Source of the DNA: Desulfopila aestuarii DSM 18488
GTDB taxonomy: Bacteria > Desulfobacterota > Desulfobulbia > Desulfobulbales > Desulfocapsaceae
Assembly (NCBI RefSeq): GCF_900143695.1
Contig: NZ_FRFE01000035.1
Coordinates: 1-51,544, forward strand
Reading direction: 5' to 3'
DNA: 51,544 nucleotides
Shown: positions 33,940-44,813 of the stretch, one piece after another
How positions within the stretch are numbered: position 1 is the first letter of the stretch
Layout of the letters: each line of letters opens with the position of its first letter
The notes under the pieces: generated by a model
The model's input: only the letters and a program-made list of their open reading frames with translations
Databases searched by the model: none
What the model was told of the DNA's origin: nothing
Position numbers and translations under genes: made by a program

Positions 33940-35319
33940 ATGTCCGCTAAAGCTGTGAAAGTAGGTGTTCAGTCCTTTGGAAGGTTTTTGAGCGGTATGG
34001 TTATGCCAAACATTGGCGCATTTATCGCTTGGGGATTGATCACTGCGTTGTTTATACCCACCGGTTGGTTACCTAGTGAGAAATTAGCATCACTGGTTGG
34101 CCCTATGATCACCTATTTACTTCCACTCTTAATTGGTTATACCGGTGGCAAGATGGTAGGTGGTGACCGTGGTGCTGTAGCAGGAGCCGTTACAACAATG
34201 GGGGTTATTGTCGGTAGTGGAATCCCGATGTTCATGGGTGCTATGATTGTTGGCCCATTGGGAGGTTTGGCAATAAAGAAATTTGACGAGCAGGTTCACG
34301 GTAAGATCAAACCTGGATTTGAAATGCTGGTCAATAATTTCTCTCTCGGCATTATTGCCATGGTGGTCGCCTTGGTTGCCTATGTTGTAATTGGGCCGCT
34401 CGTTTCTGTAATCACAAAGTCCCTGGGGGCTGGCGTAGCTTGGATTGTCAATATGCATCTCTTGCCTCTCGTATCAATCCTTGTTGAGCCTGCAAAAATT
34501 CTGTTTTTAAATAATGCCATAAACCATGGTGTTTTCACACCATTGGGGGCAGAGCAGGCTGCTAGCGTCGGAGCTTCCATTTATTATCTGATTGAAACCA
34601 ATCCAGGTCCTGGCATGGGCATTCTCTTAGCATATATGGTCGCGGGTAAAGGAACAGCGCAGAAGTCAGCCTATGGTGCATCGATCATTCATTTCTTTGG
34701 TGGTATTCATGAAATCTATTTTCCTTACATTCTCATGAAGCCGAGATTGATCATTGCCGTGATCGCCGGTGGCATGGTTGGTGTTGGTTTTAACATGGTC
34801 ACCGGTAATGCCCTGGTTGGCCCGCCATCACCTGGTTCTGTGTTTGCCTTGACCCTGATGTCTACAAAGGGAATGGGTATTGTTTTAACCTTGAGTTCTA
34901 TTGCGGTTTCCGCCGTTGCTTCTTTTGCAATTGGAGCAGTAATCATTCGCAGAGACGCCTCGGAAACTGATGACCTGGAAGCAGCAACTGCCGCTGTTGC
35001 CGCAAATAAGGCCCAGGCAAAAGGACAGGCGATCCCCGTCGCGGCAGGAAGTATCCGATCAATTGTTGTGGCTTGTGATGCTGGCATGGGATCTTCAGCT
35101 ATGGGAGCAACAGTATTGCGCGGCAAAATTAAAAATGCCGGCTTGCATATTACTGTCACCAACGCAGCTATTAATGATCTGAAGGATGCGGATATCGTCA
35201 TTACTCAAAATGAATTGACTGATCGCGCTCGGTCTATATTGCCGCAAGCACAGCATTTCAGCATCGATAATTTCATGGATGCAAGCTTCTATGACGAGCT
35301 GGTCGCCAAACTGGCATAA
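33940..35319 (+). CDS. mtlA: Mannitol-type PTS permease, EIICB, 459 aa
   Basis: Takes up a hexitol, most likely mannitol, through the inner membrane with phosphorylation. The EIIC domain (about 1-340) is very similar to Escherichia coli MtlA: 'VQSFGRFLSGMVMPNIGAFI', 'LVGPMITYLLPLLIGYTGGKMVGG', 'GFEMLVNNFS', 'PAKILFLNNAINHGVF' and the GGIHEIYFPYILM motif. The EIIB domain (about 370-459) has the phospho-cysteine Cys379 in 'VVACDAGMGSSAMGA'. The EIIA domain of the E. coli protein is absent; it is encoded at the front of the next gene. TTGGAGG precedes ATG 33940. Confidence 0.95.
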   Translation: MSAKAVKVGVQSFGRFLSGMVMPNIGAFIAWGLITALFIPTGWLPSEKLASLVGPMITYLLPLLIGYTGGKMVGGDRGAVAGAVTTMGVIVGSGIPMFMGAMIVGPLGGLAIKKFDEQVHGKIKPGFEMLVNNFSLGIIAMVVALVAYVVIGPLVSVITKSLGAGVAWIVNMHLLPLVSILVEPAKILFLNNAINHGVFTPLGAEQAASVGASIYYLIETNPGPGMGILLAYMVAGKGTAQKSAYGASIIHFFGGIHEIYFPYILMKPRLIIAVIAGGMVGVGFNMVTGNALVGPPSPGSVFALTLMSTKGMGIVLTLSSIAVSAVASFAIGAVIIRRDASETDDLEAATAAVAANKAQAKGQAIPVAAGSIRSIVVACDAGMGSSAMGATVLRGKIKNAGLHITVTNAAINDLKDADIVITQNELTDRARSILPQAQHFSIDNFMDASFYDELVAKLA

Positions 35320-35335
35320 ATGAATGGTTGGGAAT

Positions 35336-35376
35336 ACGGGAACCCTGAAAATCACTTCACTTTTCAAGGTTCCCGT
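35336..35376 (+). terminator. Large stem-loop between mtlA and the EIIA-HPr-EI gene
   Basis: ACGGGAACCCTGAAAA / TTTTCAAGGTTCCCGT (35336-35351 and 35361-35376), 16-base arms with a single mismatch and a 9-base loop. No T-run follows. It probably stabilises the mtlA message or lowers read-through into the phosphotransfer gene rather than ending transcription. Confidence 0.6.
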
Positions 35377-35458
35377 GTGGCGCTTAACAATACGGAGGTA
35401 GTAAGGCGGTACGCGGATGATCTGTTAAAAGACCAATGTACCTTTAAAGGAGATAGAT

Positions 35459-38089
35459 ATGTCTTTTTTTAAAAAATTGCTCGGTGGGCAAAAGAAATCA
35501 GAACTCACCGACAAGCCAGAAGTGTCTGAAAAAATAGTTCAGGCGCCCGTGCCGCGAGATCAGGAAACTGCCGAGGAAGATACTCTGATGGTGAGTCCTG
35601 AGCAGATTGTATTAAATGCCAATGTAACGACAAAGGACGATGTGCTTGAGCTGATCTCTCAAAACTTGTCCTCCTTGGGCCTCGTCAGGGGAAACTATTT
35701 GGATGCACTCAGAGGGCGTGAAGATAAAGTCAGTACCTATCTGATTAATGGTGTCGCAATCCCGCACGGTGTAAACGAAGCAAAAGAGCAGGTCATTAAG
35801 AGCGGTGTTTTTATCGTACAGGCACCTACAGGTGTCACCTGGAATGACAAGGGCGACGTGGCCCGCTTGATTGTCGGGATCTCGGCAAAAGGCAAGGATC
35901 ATTTGAGCTTGTTGCAGCGTTTGACGGAAGTCGTCATGGATGAAGCTTTGGCCGAGCAACTGGCTACCACAACAGATAAAGCCGATATTTTAAATGCGCT
36001 GAATGGGGCAGAGCAGAAGGTATCTGCACAGTTGGAAGATTATGCAGTTATCGCTGAGGCAAAGGTTGTTGATACCCAAGGGATGCACGCCCGCCCAGCC
36101 AGCCTGATTTCAGAGCGCGCCGCAAAGTTTTCAGAAACGGATATACGTATTCGAAACGATCAGAAGACGGCAACGGCTAAATCTATGGCATCACTTTTGT
36201 CCATGGGCGCAAGTCTTGGCGATGTTTTGATAATTTCCGCTCAAGGGCCCGAGGCGGAACAGGCCGTCCAAATTCTGTCTGAAATGATTAACCAGGGGCT
36301 CGACAATGAAGAAGGGCAGGACAATGCATCGTATAAACCTCTAGCCGTACTCTCTGCCCTCACCGATGTTCAGTGTCGTGAAACGATACGTGGGTCCGCT
36401 GCATCACCTGGTATCACCATGGCCCCTGCGTTCCGATTGAAAGCGGGCCAGATAAAATATGAGGAGAATGCACAAGACCCTAAAGAGGAGGCAAAACTTT
36501 TCAGCACTGCTCTGGCCAAGGCTGCCCAACAACTGGATGAACTGAAAGCCAACCTGCAAAGCAGGGCTCCAAACGAAGCCGCCATTTTACATGCTCAAAA
36601 GCAATTGTTGCAGGATGAGCTCGTCTTAACCGACTGTGAAAAGTTCATTGTAAACGGTAAGACCGCTGCCTGGTCTTTTCATCAAGCCATTGAAAAGCAG
36701 GTCGAGTCATTACGAACAGTTGAAAACGAGCGGCTGAAAGCCAGGATTGCAGATCTCATCGATGTGCGTGATCGGGTATTGGCCCTGATGGTGCCCGCTG
36801 TGTCAGCAGTTGATTATCCACAAACAGATTTCATTTTAATGGCAAAAGAGCTCACGCCTTCACAGACCGCCGGATTGCAAGGCCTGGAAGTTCGCGGCAT
36901 CTGTACAGAGCTTGGCGGCCCCAATAGTCATATGGCAATCCTTGCTCGAGCTCTTGGCATTCCAGCGGTTGTTGGGTTAGGCGAAGGAAGCCTGAAGAAC
37001 ATTGAGAATGGCGAATTGATTATAGTCGATCCGCAAGCCTCGTCCATTTACGTTGATCCTGATGATGCAACGCAGAAACAGGGGAGGGAATGGATAGCAC
37101 AGTGGGAACAGATACGTAAGGCAGAAGGTGCGCAAAAATATAAGGCAGCCGAAACACTGGATGGTCACCACGTCGATGTTGTCTGTAATATCGCCAAGCC
37201 GGAAGACGCCAAACTTGTCTTGGAAAATGGTGGCGAAGGTGTGGGTTTGTTACGAACAGAGTTCCTTTTTGAATCTTCAGCTGCGGAGCCAACGGTTGAA
37301 GAGCAATGCGAGAGTTTAAAAGCCATTGTCGAAGAACTTGGCAGTCGTCAGTTGATCGTTCGTACTGCGGATATTGGTGGAGACAAACCCGTGTCCTGGA
37401 TGCATATCCCCCAAGAAGAAAACCCTTTTCTGGGAATGCGGGGGATCCGCCTCTCGTTTAAATATGAAGATATGTTCAGGCGTCAACTGGAAGCCATTTA
37501 TCAGACAGCGATCTGGCAGAAAGAGACAAGCGGATCAACCGGGTTGCACATTATGTTTCCGATGATCGGTAGGATGTCGGAGTGGAGCAAAGCTCGAGAT
37601 ATCACTGAGAGTGTTCGTTTACAGTTAAACGCTCCCAAGTTGCCGCTGGGCATTATGATCGAGGTGCCATCTGCGGTGATGATTGCCGAGCATTTAGCGA
37701 AAGAAGTGGATTTTTTCTCGATCGGTTCAAATGACTTAACGCAGTACACCTTAGCCATAGATCGCGGCCATCCTGATCTGTGCTGTGAAGCTGACAGTTA
37801 CCATCCTGCACTGGTGAGAATGATCGAGATGACGGTAAAAGCTGCACGGGCCCATGGAAAATGGGTTGGTGTATGCGGCAATGCGGCTGCTAGCCCTAAT
37901 CTCGCTACCCTGCTGGTCGGGCTGGGAGTAAGTGAACTGTCTGTCAGTCCAGCCAATGTGGCTGCAGTGAAAAATATTATCCGTGCAGTGAACTATAGCA
38001 AATTACAGGAAAAAGCGAATAAAGCATTAGAGCTGGAAAGTTCAGAAGCTATTATGGCGCTGTATAAGATTAATGACGATCTGCTGTAG
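35459..38089 (+). CDS. Multiphosphoryl transfer protein: EIIA(Mtl)-HPr-EI fusion, 876 aa
   Basis: One cytosolic polypeptide carries the whole phosphoryl relay from PEP to the EIICB. EIIA of the mannitol type spans about 42-185 with active His103 ('GVAIPHGV'). HPr spans about 200-285 with His210 ('QGMHARPAS'). Enzyme I spans about 310-870 with phospho-His491 in 'GGPNSHMAILAR', PEP-binding 'LLRTEFLF' and 'MIEVPSAV', and Cys806 in 'GVCGNAAASP'. The first 40 residues are a charged linker. Domain order resembles FPr-type proteins but with an added full EI. Phosphate would pass His491 to His210 to His103 to Cys379 of MtlA. The transporter thus needs no general PTS enzymes. Confidence 0.95.
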   Translation: MSFFKKLLGGQKKSELTDKPEVSEKIVQAPVPRDQETAEEDTLMVSPEQIVLNANVTTKDDVLELISQNLSSLGLVRGNYLDALRGREDKVSTYLINGVAIPHGVNEAKEQVIKSGVFIVQAPTGVTWNDKGDVARLIVGISAKGKDHLSLLQRLTEVVMDEALAEQLATTTDKADILNALNGAEQKVSAQLEDYAVIAEAKVVDTQGMHARPASLISERAAKFSETDIRIRNDQKTATAKSMASLLSMGASLGDVLIISAQGPEAEQAVQILSEMINQGLDNEEGQDNASYKPLAVLSALTDVQCRETIRGSAASPGITMAPAFRLKAGQIKYEENAQDPKEEAKLFSTALAKAAQQLDELKANLQSRAPNEAAILHAQKQLLQDELVLTDCEKFIVNGKTAAWSFHQAIEKQVESLRTVENERLKARIADLIDVRDRVLALMVPAVSAVDYPQTDFILMAKELTPSQTAGLQGLEVRGICTELGGPNSHMAILARALGIPAVVGLGEGSLKNIENGELIIVDPQASSIYVDPDDATQKQGREWIAQWEQIRKAEGAQKYKAAETLDGHHVDVVCNIAKPEDAKLVLENGGEGVGLLRTEFLFESSAAEPTVEEQCESLKAIVEELGSRQLIVRTADIGGDKPVSWMHIPQEENPFLGMRGIRLSFKYEDMFRRQLEAIYQTAIWQKETSGSTGLHIMFPMIGRMSEWSKARDITESVRLQLNAPKLPLGIMIEVPSAVMIAEHLAKEVDFFSIGSNDLTQYTLAIDRGHPDLCCEADSYHPALVRMIEMTVKAARAHGKWVGVCGNAAASPNLATLLVGLGVSELSVSPANVAAVKNIIRAVNYSKLQEKANKALELESSEAIMALYKINDDLL

Positions 38090-38116
38090 CGTCTTTAACA
38101 TTTTCAGGAGGCAGTC

Positions 38117-39853
38117 GTGACATCACAATATAAGAAATACCATTCACCAGAGATTACAGTGCCGGAAAAAGGATTAGTCTGGAATATGTATGGTGCAGGT
38201 GACGAGAATATAGGAAAAGACGGAAAACCGGAGCAATTGCCGATACCAAAACCTGGTGCCAACCAGATGCTGGTACGTATTGACTCGGTAGGACTATGTT
38301 TTTCTGATGTAAAGCTGATCAAGATGGGTGGAAGTCACCCTAAGTTGTATAATCGTGATCTGTCAAAAGAGCCGGGTAGACTTGGCCACGAAGCGTCCTT
38401 GACTGTCGTTGAAGTTGGTGAAGAATTACAAGACCGATATTACCCAGGTCAACGGCTTGCAGTACAGCCCGACATCTATCAAGACGGCAAAAGCACCGCC
38501 TACGGCTACACCATCCCCGGTGGCCTTATTCAGTATCACCTGATTGGGCCCGAGATGCTTGAGACCGATGAAGGCGAGTGTTTATTGCCGGTCGACGATT
38601 CCATGGGATATGCGGAAGCCTCACTCCTGGAGCCCTGGGGCTGTGTGCTTGCCGCGTACACCCAGCGCAGGCGGCTCGATCCTAAAAATGGCGGTGTCAT
38701 GTGGATCGTTGGTAGGCGTGGAGACAATGCTGAGTACCTATTCTCAAGAGGTCTCGATGCCCCGGCGGTCATTATCCTCTCCGATGTTCCTGAAGCTGTT
38801 TCTGCTATTGTCGAAAAAGCGAAAGCAAAAATCATCGTTCGTAATGGTGTCACCCCTGACCAGTTTGAAGAGTTGGCCAAGGAGTTTACTGATGGATTGG
38901 GTTTTGATGATATCGTTATTCTTGCGCAGACATCTGCGGATCTGGTCGGAAAAATTGCAAAATACAGCGCCCGTCGGGGAACCATAAACATGGTCGGAAA
39001 GGCTCCGCTGGATGGACTGGTCGATACTGATGTCGGCCGTCTTCACTACGATTATATCGCCTTTATCGGCAACCAGGGTCCGGATATCGCTGCTTCCTAT
39101 GGGGGAGAGCGTAACCGTTGCGAGCTGTTTCCAAAAGGAACAACTGTCTTCGTCGGTGCCGGCGGCCCCATGGGACAGATGCATGTACAGCGTGCTCTCG
39201 AACTGCCGGACGGACCCACTACGGTCATCGCCACCGAGGTGAGTGATCAGCGGCTTGCTTCCATCCAGGAACGTTTTGCATCTCTGGCTGAAAAGAAGGG
39301 TCGAAAACTGTTTACTTTCAATCCACAAACCAGCGAGAAATCACTTCATGATTTTGTCATGGAACTGACAGGCGGAAAAGGTGCTGAAGATGTGGTAGTG
39401 AGTGTACCCATTGCAGGTGTCATGGCCGAAGGCGACACCCTCATGAACGAAAACGGAATGCTAGTCTTTTTTGCAGGCGTTCCCAACGGTACCATGGCCC
39501 CAATGAACCTGAATAACGTCTATATGAATAACGCCCAATATACAGGCACCTCTGGGCTTACTCTGGACGATCAGCGTCAGGTACTGAGCCAGGCGTCAAA
39601 GGGATCGCTCTCTCCAGGACGTAGTGTCGGTGCAATTGGTGGTATGAATGCGGCGAAAGAAGGCATTAAGGCAGTCATTGATGGGAAATACGCTGGCAAG
39701 ATTGTTATTTTCCCACAGCTTGAGGATTTACCACTCTTAGGCCTGGATGAACTTGAGAAGAGTTTGCCCGAAGTTGCTGAAAAACTCGAACCCGGCAACA
39801 TGTGGACTGTTGAAGCGGAAGAAGCGCTTTTTGAAAAATACTGGAAGGAGTGA
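38117..39853 (+). CDS. Medium-chain zinc dehydrogenase with doubled nucleotide-binding region, 578 aa; probable hexitol-phosphate dehydrogenase
   Basis: N-terminal GroES-like catalytic domain with zinc-site residues Cys61 ('VGLCFSDV'), His91-Glu92 ('LGHEAS') and the Glu of 'LLEPWGC'. The usual four-cysteine structural zinc lobe is missing. It is about 220 residues longer than normal family members. Residues of about 195-325 look like a Rossmann fold without a clean glycine motif ('VMWIVGRRGDN'); about 340-480 form a second one with an intact 'VFVGAGGPMGQMH' (Gly347-Gly353). No MtlD is encoded nearby, so by position it should oxidise mannitol-1-phosphate or a related hexitol phosphate to fructose-6-phosphate. 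The start is GTG with AGGAGG. Confidence 0.8.
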   Translation: MTSQYKKYHSPEITVPEKGLVWNMYGAGDENIGKDGKPEQLPIPKPGANQMLVRIDSVGLCFSDVKLIKMGGSHPKLYNRDLSKEPGRLGHEASLTVVEVGEELQDRYYPGQRLAVQPDIYQDGKSTAYGYTIPGGLIQYHLIGPEMLETDEGECLLPVDDSMGYAEASLLEPWGCVLAAYTQRRRLDPKNGGVMWIVGRRGDNAEYLFSRGLDAPAVIILSDVPEAVSAIVEKAKAKIIVRNGVTPDQFEELAKEFTDGLGFDDIVILAQTSADLVGKIAKYSARRGTINMVGKAPLDGLVDTDVGRLHYDYIAFIGNQGPDIAASYGGERNRCELFPKGTTVFVGAGGPMGQMHVQRALELPDGPTTVIATEVSDQRLASIQERFASLAEKKGRKLFTFNPQTSEKSLHDFVMELTGGKGAEDVVVSVPIAGVMAEGDTLMNENGMLVFFAGVPNGTMAPMNLNNVYMNNAQYTGTSGLTLDDQRQVLSQASKGSLSPGRSVGAIGGMNAAKEGIKAVIDGKYAGKIVIFPQLEDLPLLGLDELEKSLPEVAEKLEPGNMWTVEAEEALFEKYWKE

Positions 39854-39856
39854 AAG

Positions 39857-40786
39857 ATGATATTCACTGTTACACTCAATCCAGCAGTTGACCGGGAAAT
39901 GACCGTTGATGCTATTTCCTTCGATACTGTCCTTCGAGCCACGGATTGGCAGGTAGACTGCGGCGGGAAGGGATTTAATGTTGCCCGCATGCTGAAGTCA
40001 CTTGGTATTTCGAGTGTGGCTCTGGGTTTTGCAGCTGGAAAAAGTGGGGAGATGCTCAATGACAAGCTCCGATCCCTTGATATTGAGACTGATTTCATCT
40101 GGGTTAAGGGGGAGACACGCACCAATGTGTCCATTGTAAGTAGTGAAAATGGGCAGTATGTGAAGGTCAATGAGCCTGGACCGTCCATCAGTGACACTGA
40201 TCTTGCGCAACTGGCCCAAAAGATAGGTGACCGGGCCCAGGCCGGGGATTGGTGGGTACTTGCCGGCAGTCTGCCTCCTGGGGTTCCACCTACCTACTAT
40301 TCGAAGCTGATTACCATTATTCAGGCGGCTGGGGCAAAGGTATTCCTGGACACAAGCGGCGAGGCTTTGCGTCAGAACTGTGCAGCTAGACCTCTGCTGG
40401 TCAAACCAAATGACGAGGAAGCCCATGAGCTGACCGGGCTTCCTGTCAGCACGAAAGCGGAGATTGCATCCGTCGGTACGGCAATTTCTTCCATGGGTCC
40501 TGTGAGTGTGATTATCTCGCTCGGTAAAGAGGGTGCTGTTCTGGTGAATGATGGTAAAGCGTGGATGGCCGTCAGTCCGGAAATCGTAGCAGCCAATCCT
40601 ATCGGCGCGGGCGATTCAATGGTCGCCGGAGTTGTCTGGGGGCTCAGTCAGGGCGACAGCATGCAGGACGCCCTCTGCAAAGGAATTGCCTGTGGCGCTG
40701 CAACAGCCAGCCAGAAAGGTACATCGGTTGGCTCTCTCGAACAGGTCAAGCAGTTACTGGCAGAGGTGCAACTGGAAGAAATATAG
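39857..40786 (+). CDS. PfkB-family sugar-phosphate kinase (1-phosphofructokinase / LacC-like), 309 aa
   Basis: Ribokinase-fold kinase with the FruK/LacC pattern: 'TVTLNPAVDREM' at the start, 'DCGGKGFNVARML', 'LAGSLPPGVPPTYY' and the catalytic 'NPIGAGDSMVAG'. Full family length, and 3 bases after the dehydrogenase stop. In this operon the substrate should be the fructose (or tagatose) phosphate made by the dehydrogenase, giving the bisphosphate split by the next enzyme. FruK-type sequence suggests fructose-1-phosphate, LacC-type suggests tagatose-6-phosphate, and a PfkB-like fructose-6-phosphate activity would fit mannitol. Sequence alone does not decide. Confidence 0.88.
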   Translation: MIFTVTLNPAVDREMTVDAISFDTVLRATDWQVDCGGKGFNVARMLKSLGISSVALGFAAGKSGEMLNDKLRSLDIETDFIWVKGETRTNVSIVSSENGQYVKVNEPGPSISDTDLAQLAQKIGDRAQAGDWWVLAGSLPPGVPPTYYSKLITIIQAAGAKVFLDTSGEALRQNCAARPLLVKPNDEEAHELTGLPVSTKAEIASVGTAISSMGPVSVIISLGKEGAVLVNDGKAWMAVSPEIVAANPIGAGDSMVAGVVWGLSQGDSMQDALCKGIACGAATASQKGTSVGSLEQVKQLLAEVQLEEI

Positions 40787-41018
40787 CTGGTTCATGGAGT
40801 TTGTTTTCTTACCAAACCTGATTGGCTCTGAGCTAGATTATCCAGTTTGCGAGTGGTTGTATGGTGCCTTAGATCACCTGTTCTCTTGATGTCATCGGCA
40901 GCAAATAGATTTTTAGCGCCAGAAAAAATGTAAGGCACTCTGTTACTGATTGATTTTATCCCCACCATGAACACTGTCTGTTACAAGGCAGCCCAGGCAC
41001 ATACTACGGAGATTTTTG

Positions 41019-41999
41019 ATGACTGCTTCTATTATATATGAGAAACTTGGGTTAGTGAACACCAGGGAGATGTTTCAAAAGGCAATGGAAGGCAGATATG
41101 CTGTTCCAGCATATAATTTCAATAATATGGAGCAGCTACAGGCTATCCTGATCGGTTGCGTGCAATCTGCTTCTCCTGTTATTTTACAAGTCTCCGGTAG
41201 TGCCAGGGAATACGCTGATGCCGTGATGATGCCCTACATGGTGGAAGGCGCGGTCGCCATGGCCCGGAATATGGGCAGCAATATTCCCATTGCGCTCCAT
41301 CTGGACCATGGTAACACTTTTGAGTTAGCCAAGGAGTGTATAGACAGTGGTTTCTCCTCGGTTATGATTGACGGTTCACACCATTCCTTTGAGGATAATA
41401 TCCGGCTCACCGCAGAAGTTGTGGAGTACGCCCATAAAAAAGGCGTGACCGTTGAAGGGGAATTGGGGGTATTGGCAGGTGTCGAGGATGAGGTATCTTC
41501 TGCTGTGAGTCATTATACCCAGCCAGAAGAGGTGGAAGAATTTGTCTCGAAAACAGGTGCAGACAGTCTGGCGATCTCCATTGGGACCTCCCACGGCGCT
41601 CATAAATTCAAGTTGAAGCCGGGCGAGGAACCACCGAGCTTGCGTTTTGATATATTAGAGGAAATCGAAAAACGTCTTCCTGGGTATCCTATCGTCCTGC
41701 ACGGTGCATCATCGGTATCGCCTGAGCACGTCGCCATGATCAATCAATTTGGCGGTAATCTGGAAAGTGCAGTGGGGATCCCTGCAGTGCAACTGCGGCG
41801 GGCCGCACAATCAGCGGTGTGTAAAATAAACATCGACAGCGATGGACGTCTTGCCATGACCGCCATAATCCGAAAAATATTCAGTGAGAAGCCGTCCGAA
41901 TTCGATCCACGAAAGTATCTTGGTCCGGCACGAACTGAACTTATCGAACTGATAAAAGCAAAAAATGAAGATGTACTCGGCAGTGCCGGAAAGGCCTGA
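41019..41999 (+). CDS. fba: Class II fructose-bisphosphate (or tagatose-bisphosphate) aldolase, 326 aa
   Basis: Zinc-dependent aldolase that splits ketohexose-1,6-bisphosphate into DHAP and glyceraldehyde-3-phosphate. Motifs are '[16 protein letters not shown]', '[12 protein letters not shown]' (catalytic Asp and zinc His), '[15 protein letters not shown]', '[11 protein letters not shown]' and '[10 protein letters not shown]'. The length and the [11 protein letters not shown] segment place it among FbaA/GatY-like class II enzymes. ATG 41019 is used, with GGAG 7 bases upstream; a TTG directly before it is in frame. A 232-base gap separates it from the kinase, with no terminator seen. Confidence 0.92.
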   Translation: MTASIIYEKLGLVNTREMFQKAMEGRYAVPAYNFNNMEQLQAILIGCVQSASPVILQVSGSAREYADAVMMPYMVEGAVAMARNMGSNIPIALHLDHGNTFELAKECIDSGFSSVMIDGSHHSFEDNIRLTAEVVEYAHKKGVTVEGELGVLAGVEDEVSSAVSHYTQPEEVEEFVSKTGADSLAISIGTSHGAHKFKLKPGEEPPSLRFDILEEIEKRLPGYPIVLHGASSVSPEHVAMINQFGGNLESAVGIPAVQLRRAAQSAVCKINIDSDGRLAMTAIIRKIFSEKPSEFDPRKYLGPARTELIELIKAKNEDVLGSAGKA

Positions 42000-42067
42000 T
42001 TAGACAGGCAACGTTTGGCAGGGACGTCGATTCATCTCATCTAACAAATATAACGGGAGAAAAGAGT

Positions 42068-43087
42068 ATGCTTAAAATTGCTATCAATGGTTTCGGAAGA
42101 ATAGGAAGGCTTTCATTTCGAAAAATTGTTGGAGATGATCGTTTTGAAGTTGTAGCAATTAACGATTTAACAGATCCAAAGATGCTTGCTCATCTTCTGA
42201 AATATGACAGTGTCCAGGGGCGTTTTGCAGGACATACTGTCGAAAGTGATGAGGATTCGCTTATCATTGACGGTAAGAAAATCAGGGTCTACAAAGACCC
42301 GGAACCGAAGAATCTTCCCTGGGGCAAACTTGGAGTGGACATCGTTTTAGAATGTACCGGATTTTTCTGCTCGAAAGCCAAAAGCCAGGCGCATATTGAT
42401 GCCGGTGCAAAGAGGGTTCTTATTTCAGCCCCTGCAGGCAATGACCTGCCAACTATTGTGTATGGCGTAAATCATCACACGCTGAAAAGTGATGATCTCA
42501 TTGTCTCCGGTGCCTCCTGTACAACCAATTGCCTTGCGCCCATGGCGAAGGCCTTGAATGATTATCGTGAGTTGCGGACAGGATTCATGACCACAATTCA
42601 TGCATATACGGGCGACCAGAATATTATTGATGGACCGCATCGTAAAGGTGATTTTCGGCGTGCAAGAGCTGGCGCAATTAACATTGTCCCTAATTCAACC
42701 GGTGCTGCGAAAGCGATCGGTCTTGTCATTCCTGAACTTGCCGGCAAGTTGATCGGGTCAGCACAGCGCGTTCCGGTTCCTTCTGGTTCCATCACTATTC
42801 TTGATGCTACGTTAAAAGATGAAACCGACTCTGTAACTGTTGAGGGACTCAATGAAGCCATGAAAAAGGCATCCGATGAATCCTTTGGCTATTCTGACGA
42901 GGAATTGGTGTCAAGCGATACGATTGGTATGAGCTATGGTTCACTTTTCGATAGCACTCAAACTCTTGCCCAACGTTGTGGGACAAATATTTACGAGGTG
43001 AGGGTTGTCGCCTGGTATGACAATGAAATGAGTTATGTCTGTCAATTAATCAGAACGTTAAACCACTTGGGAAGTCTAATGAGGTAA
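42068..43087 (+). CDS. gap: Glyceraldehyde-3-phosphate dehydrogenase, 339 aa
   Basis: Oxidises glyceraldehyde-3-phosphate to 1,3-bisphosphoglycerate. Features are the NAD-binding '[13 protein letters not shown]', 'VVAINDLTD' (Asp typical of NAD preference), the catalytic Cys in '[17 protein letters not shown]', '[11 protein letters not shown]', and '[12 protein letters not shown]' near the C terminus. Full length. It sits 68 bases after the aldolase and is followed by a strong terminator. A GAPDH in a sugar-specific operon is probably an extra, pathway-dedicated copy. Confidence 0.95.
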   Translation: MLKIAINGFGRIGRLSFRKIVGDDRFEVVAINDLTDPKMLAHLLKYDSVQGRFAGHTVESDEDSLIIDGKKIRVYKDPEPKNLPWGKLGVDIVLECTGFFCSKAKSQAHIDAGAKRVLISAPAGNDLPTIVYGVNHHTLKSDDLIVSGASCTTNCLAPMAKALNDYRELRTGFMTTIHAYTGDQNIIDGPHRKGDFRRARAGAINIVPNSTGAAKAIGLVIPELAGKLIGSAQRVPVPSGSITILDATLKDETDSVTVEGLNEAMKKASDESFGYSDEELVSSDTIGMSYGSLFDSTQTLAQRCGTNIYEVRVVAWYDNEMSYVCQLIRTLNHLGSLMR

Positions 43088-43106
43088 GCGCACTTTCTCA
43101 AGTTGT

Positions 43107-43142
43107 TAAAAGATCCCCCGGTTTACGCCGGGGGATCTTTTA
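43107..43142 (+). terminator. Strong terminator after gap
   Basis: TAAAAGATCCCCCGG / CCGGGGGATCTTTTA (43107-43121 and 43128-43142), a perfect 15-base stem with a 6-base loop. The outer A/T part gives the U-tract in either direction. It probably ends much of the PTS operon message before eno, whose gene would then need partial read-through or its own promoter. Confidence 0.85.
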
Positions 43143-43166
43143 CGTCTCAACTCCAGCAAAAGCTGA

Positions 43167-44513
<1,347 letters not shown>

Positions 44514-44813
44514 TTGAATGGGGTTTATCACCTTTGACGTTGCAAGCAGTAACGGGGCTCGTTTCAGGTCTCTGTTGCTAAGTGATTATGTAGTTCCAAA
44601 CCCTTCTTGAATTGGCCAAATCCAAAGTGGGTACCGAATTTTCATCTCGGGTACCCACTATGAATTGTAAGCTTTTTTGCAAGGTGGTGGCCACCCTCCA
44701 GGTTGCTCCGATGAAATATGCGAGGGCAATGCAGGCGAATGGCCATGGTGCATAAGGCTATATAATAACTATCGAAAAGCATCTCCAAGATAACAAAAGA
44801 AAAAAATTATTAT
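44514..44813. other. Spacer after eno with one stem-loop
   Basis: 300 bases with no frame. The stem-loop AGTGGGTACC / GGTACCCACT (44626-44635 and 44650-44659) is perfect over 10 bases with a 14-base loop. It lies 113 bases after eno, has no T-run, and may end the eno message. Confidence 0.45.
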
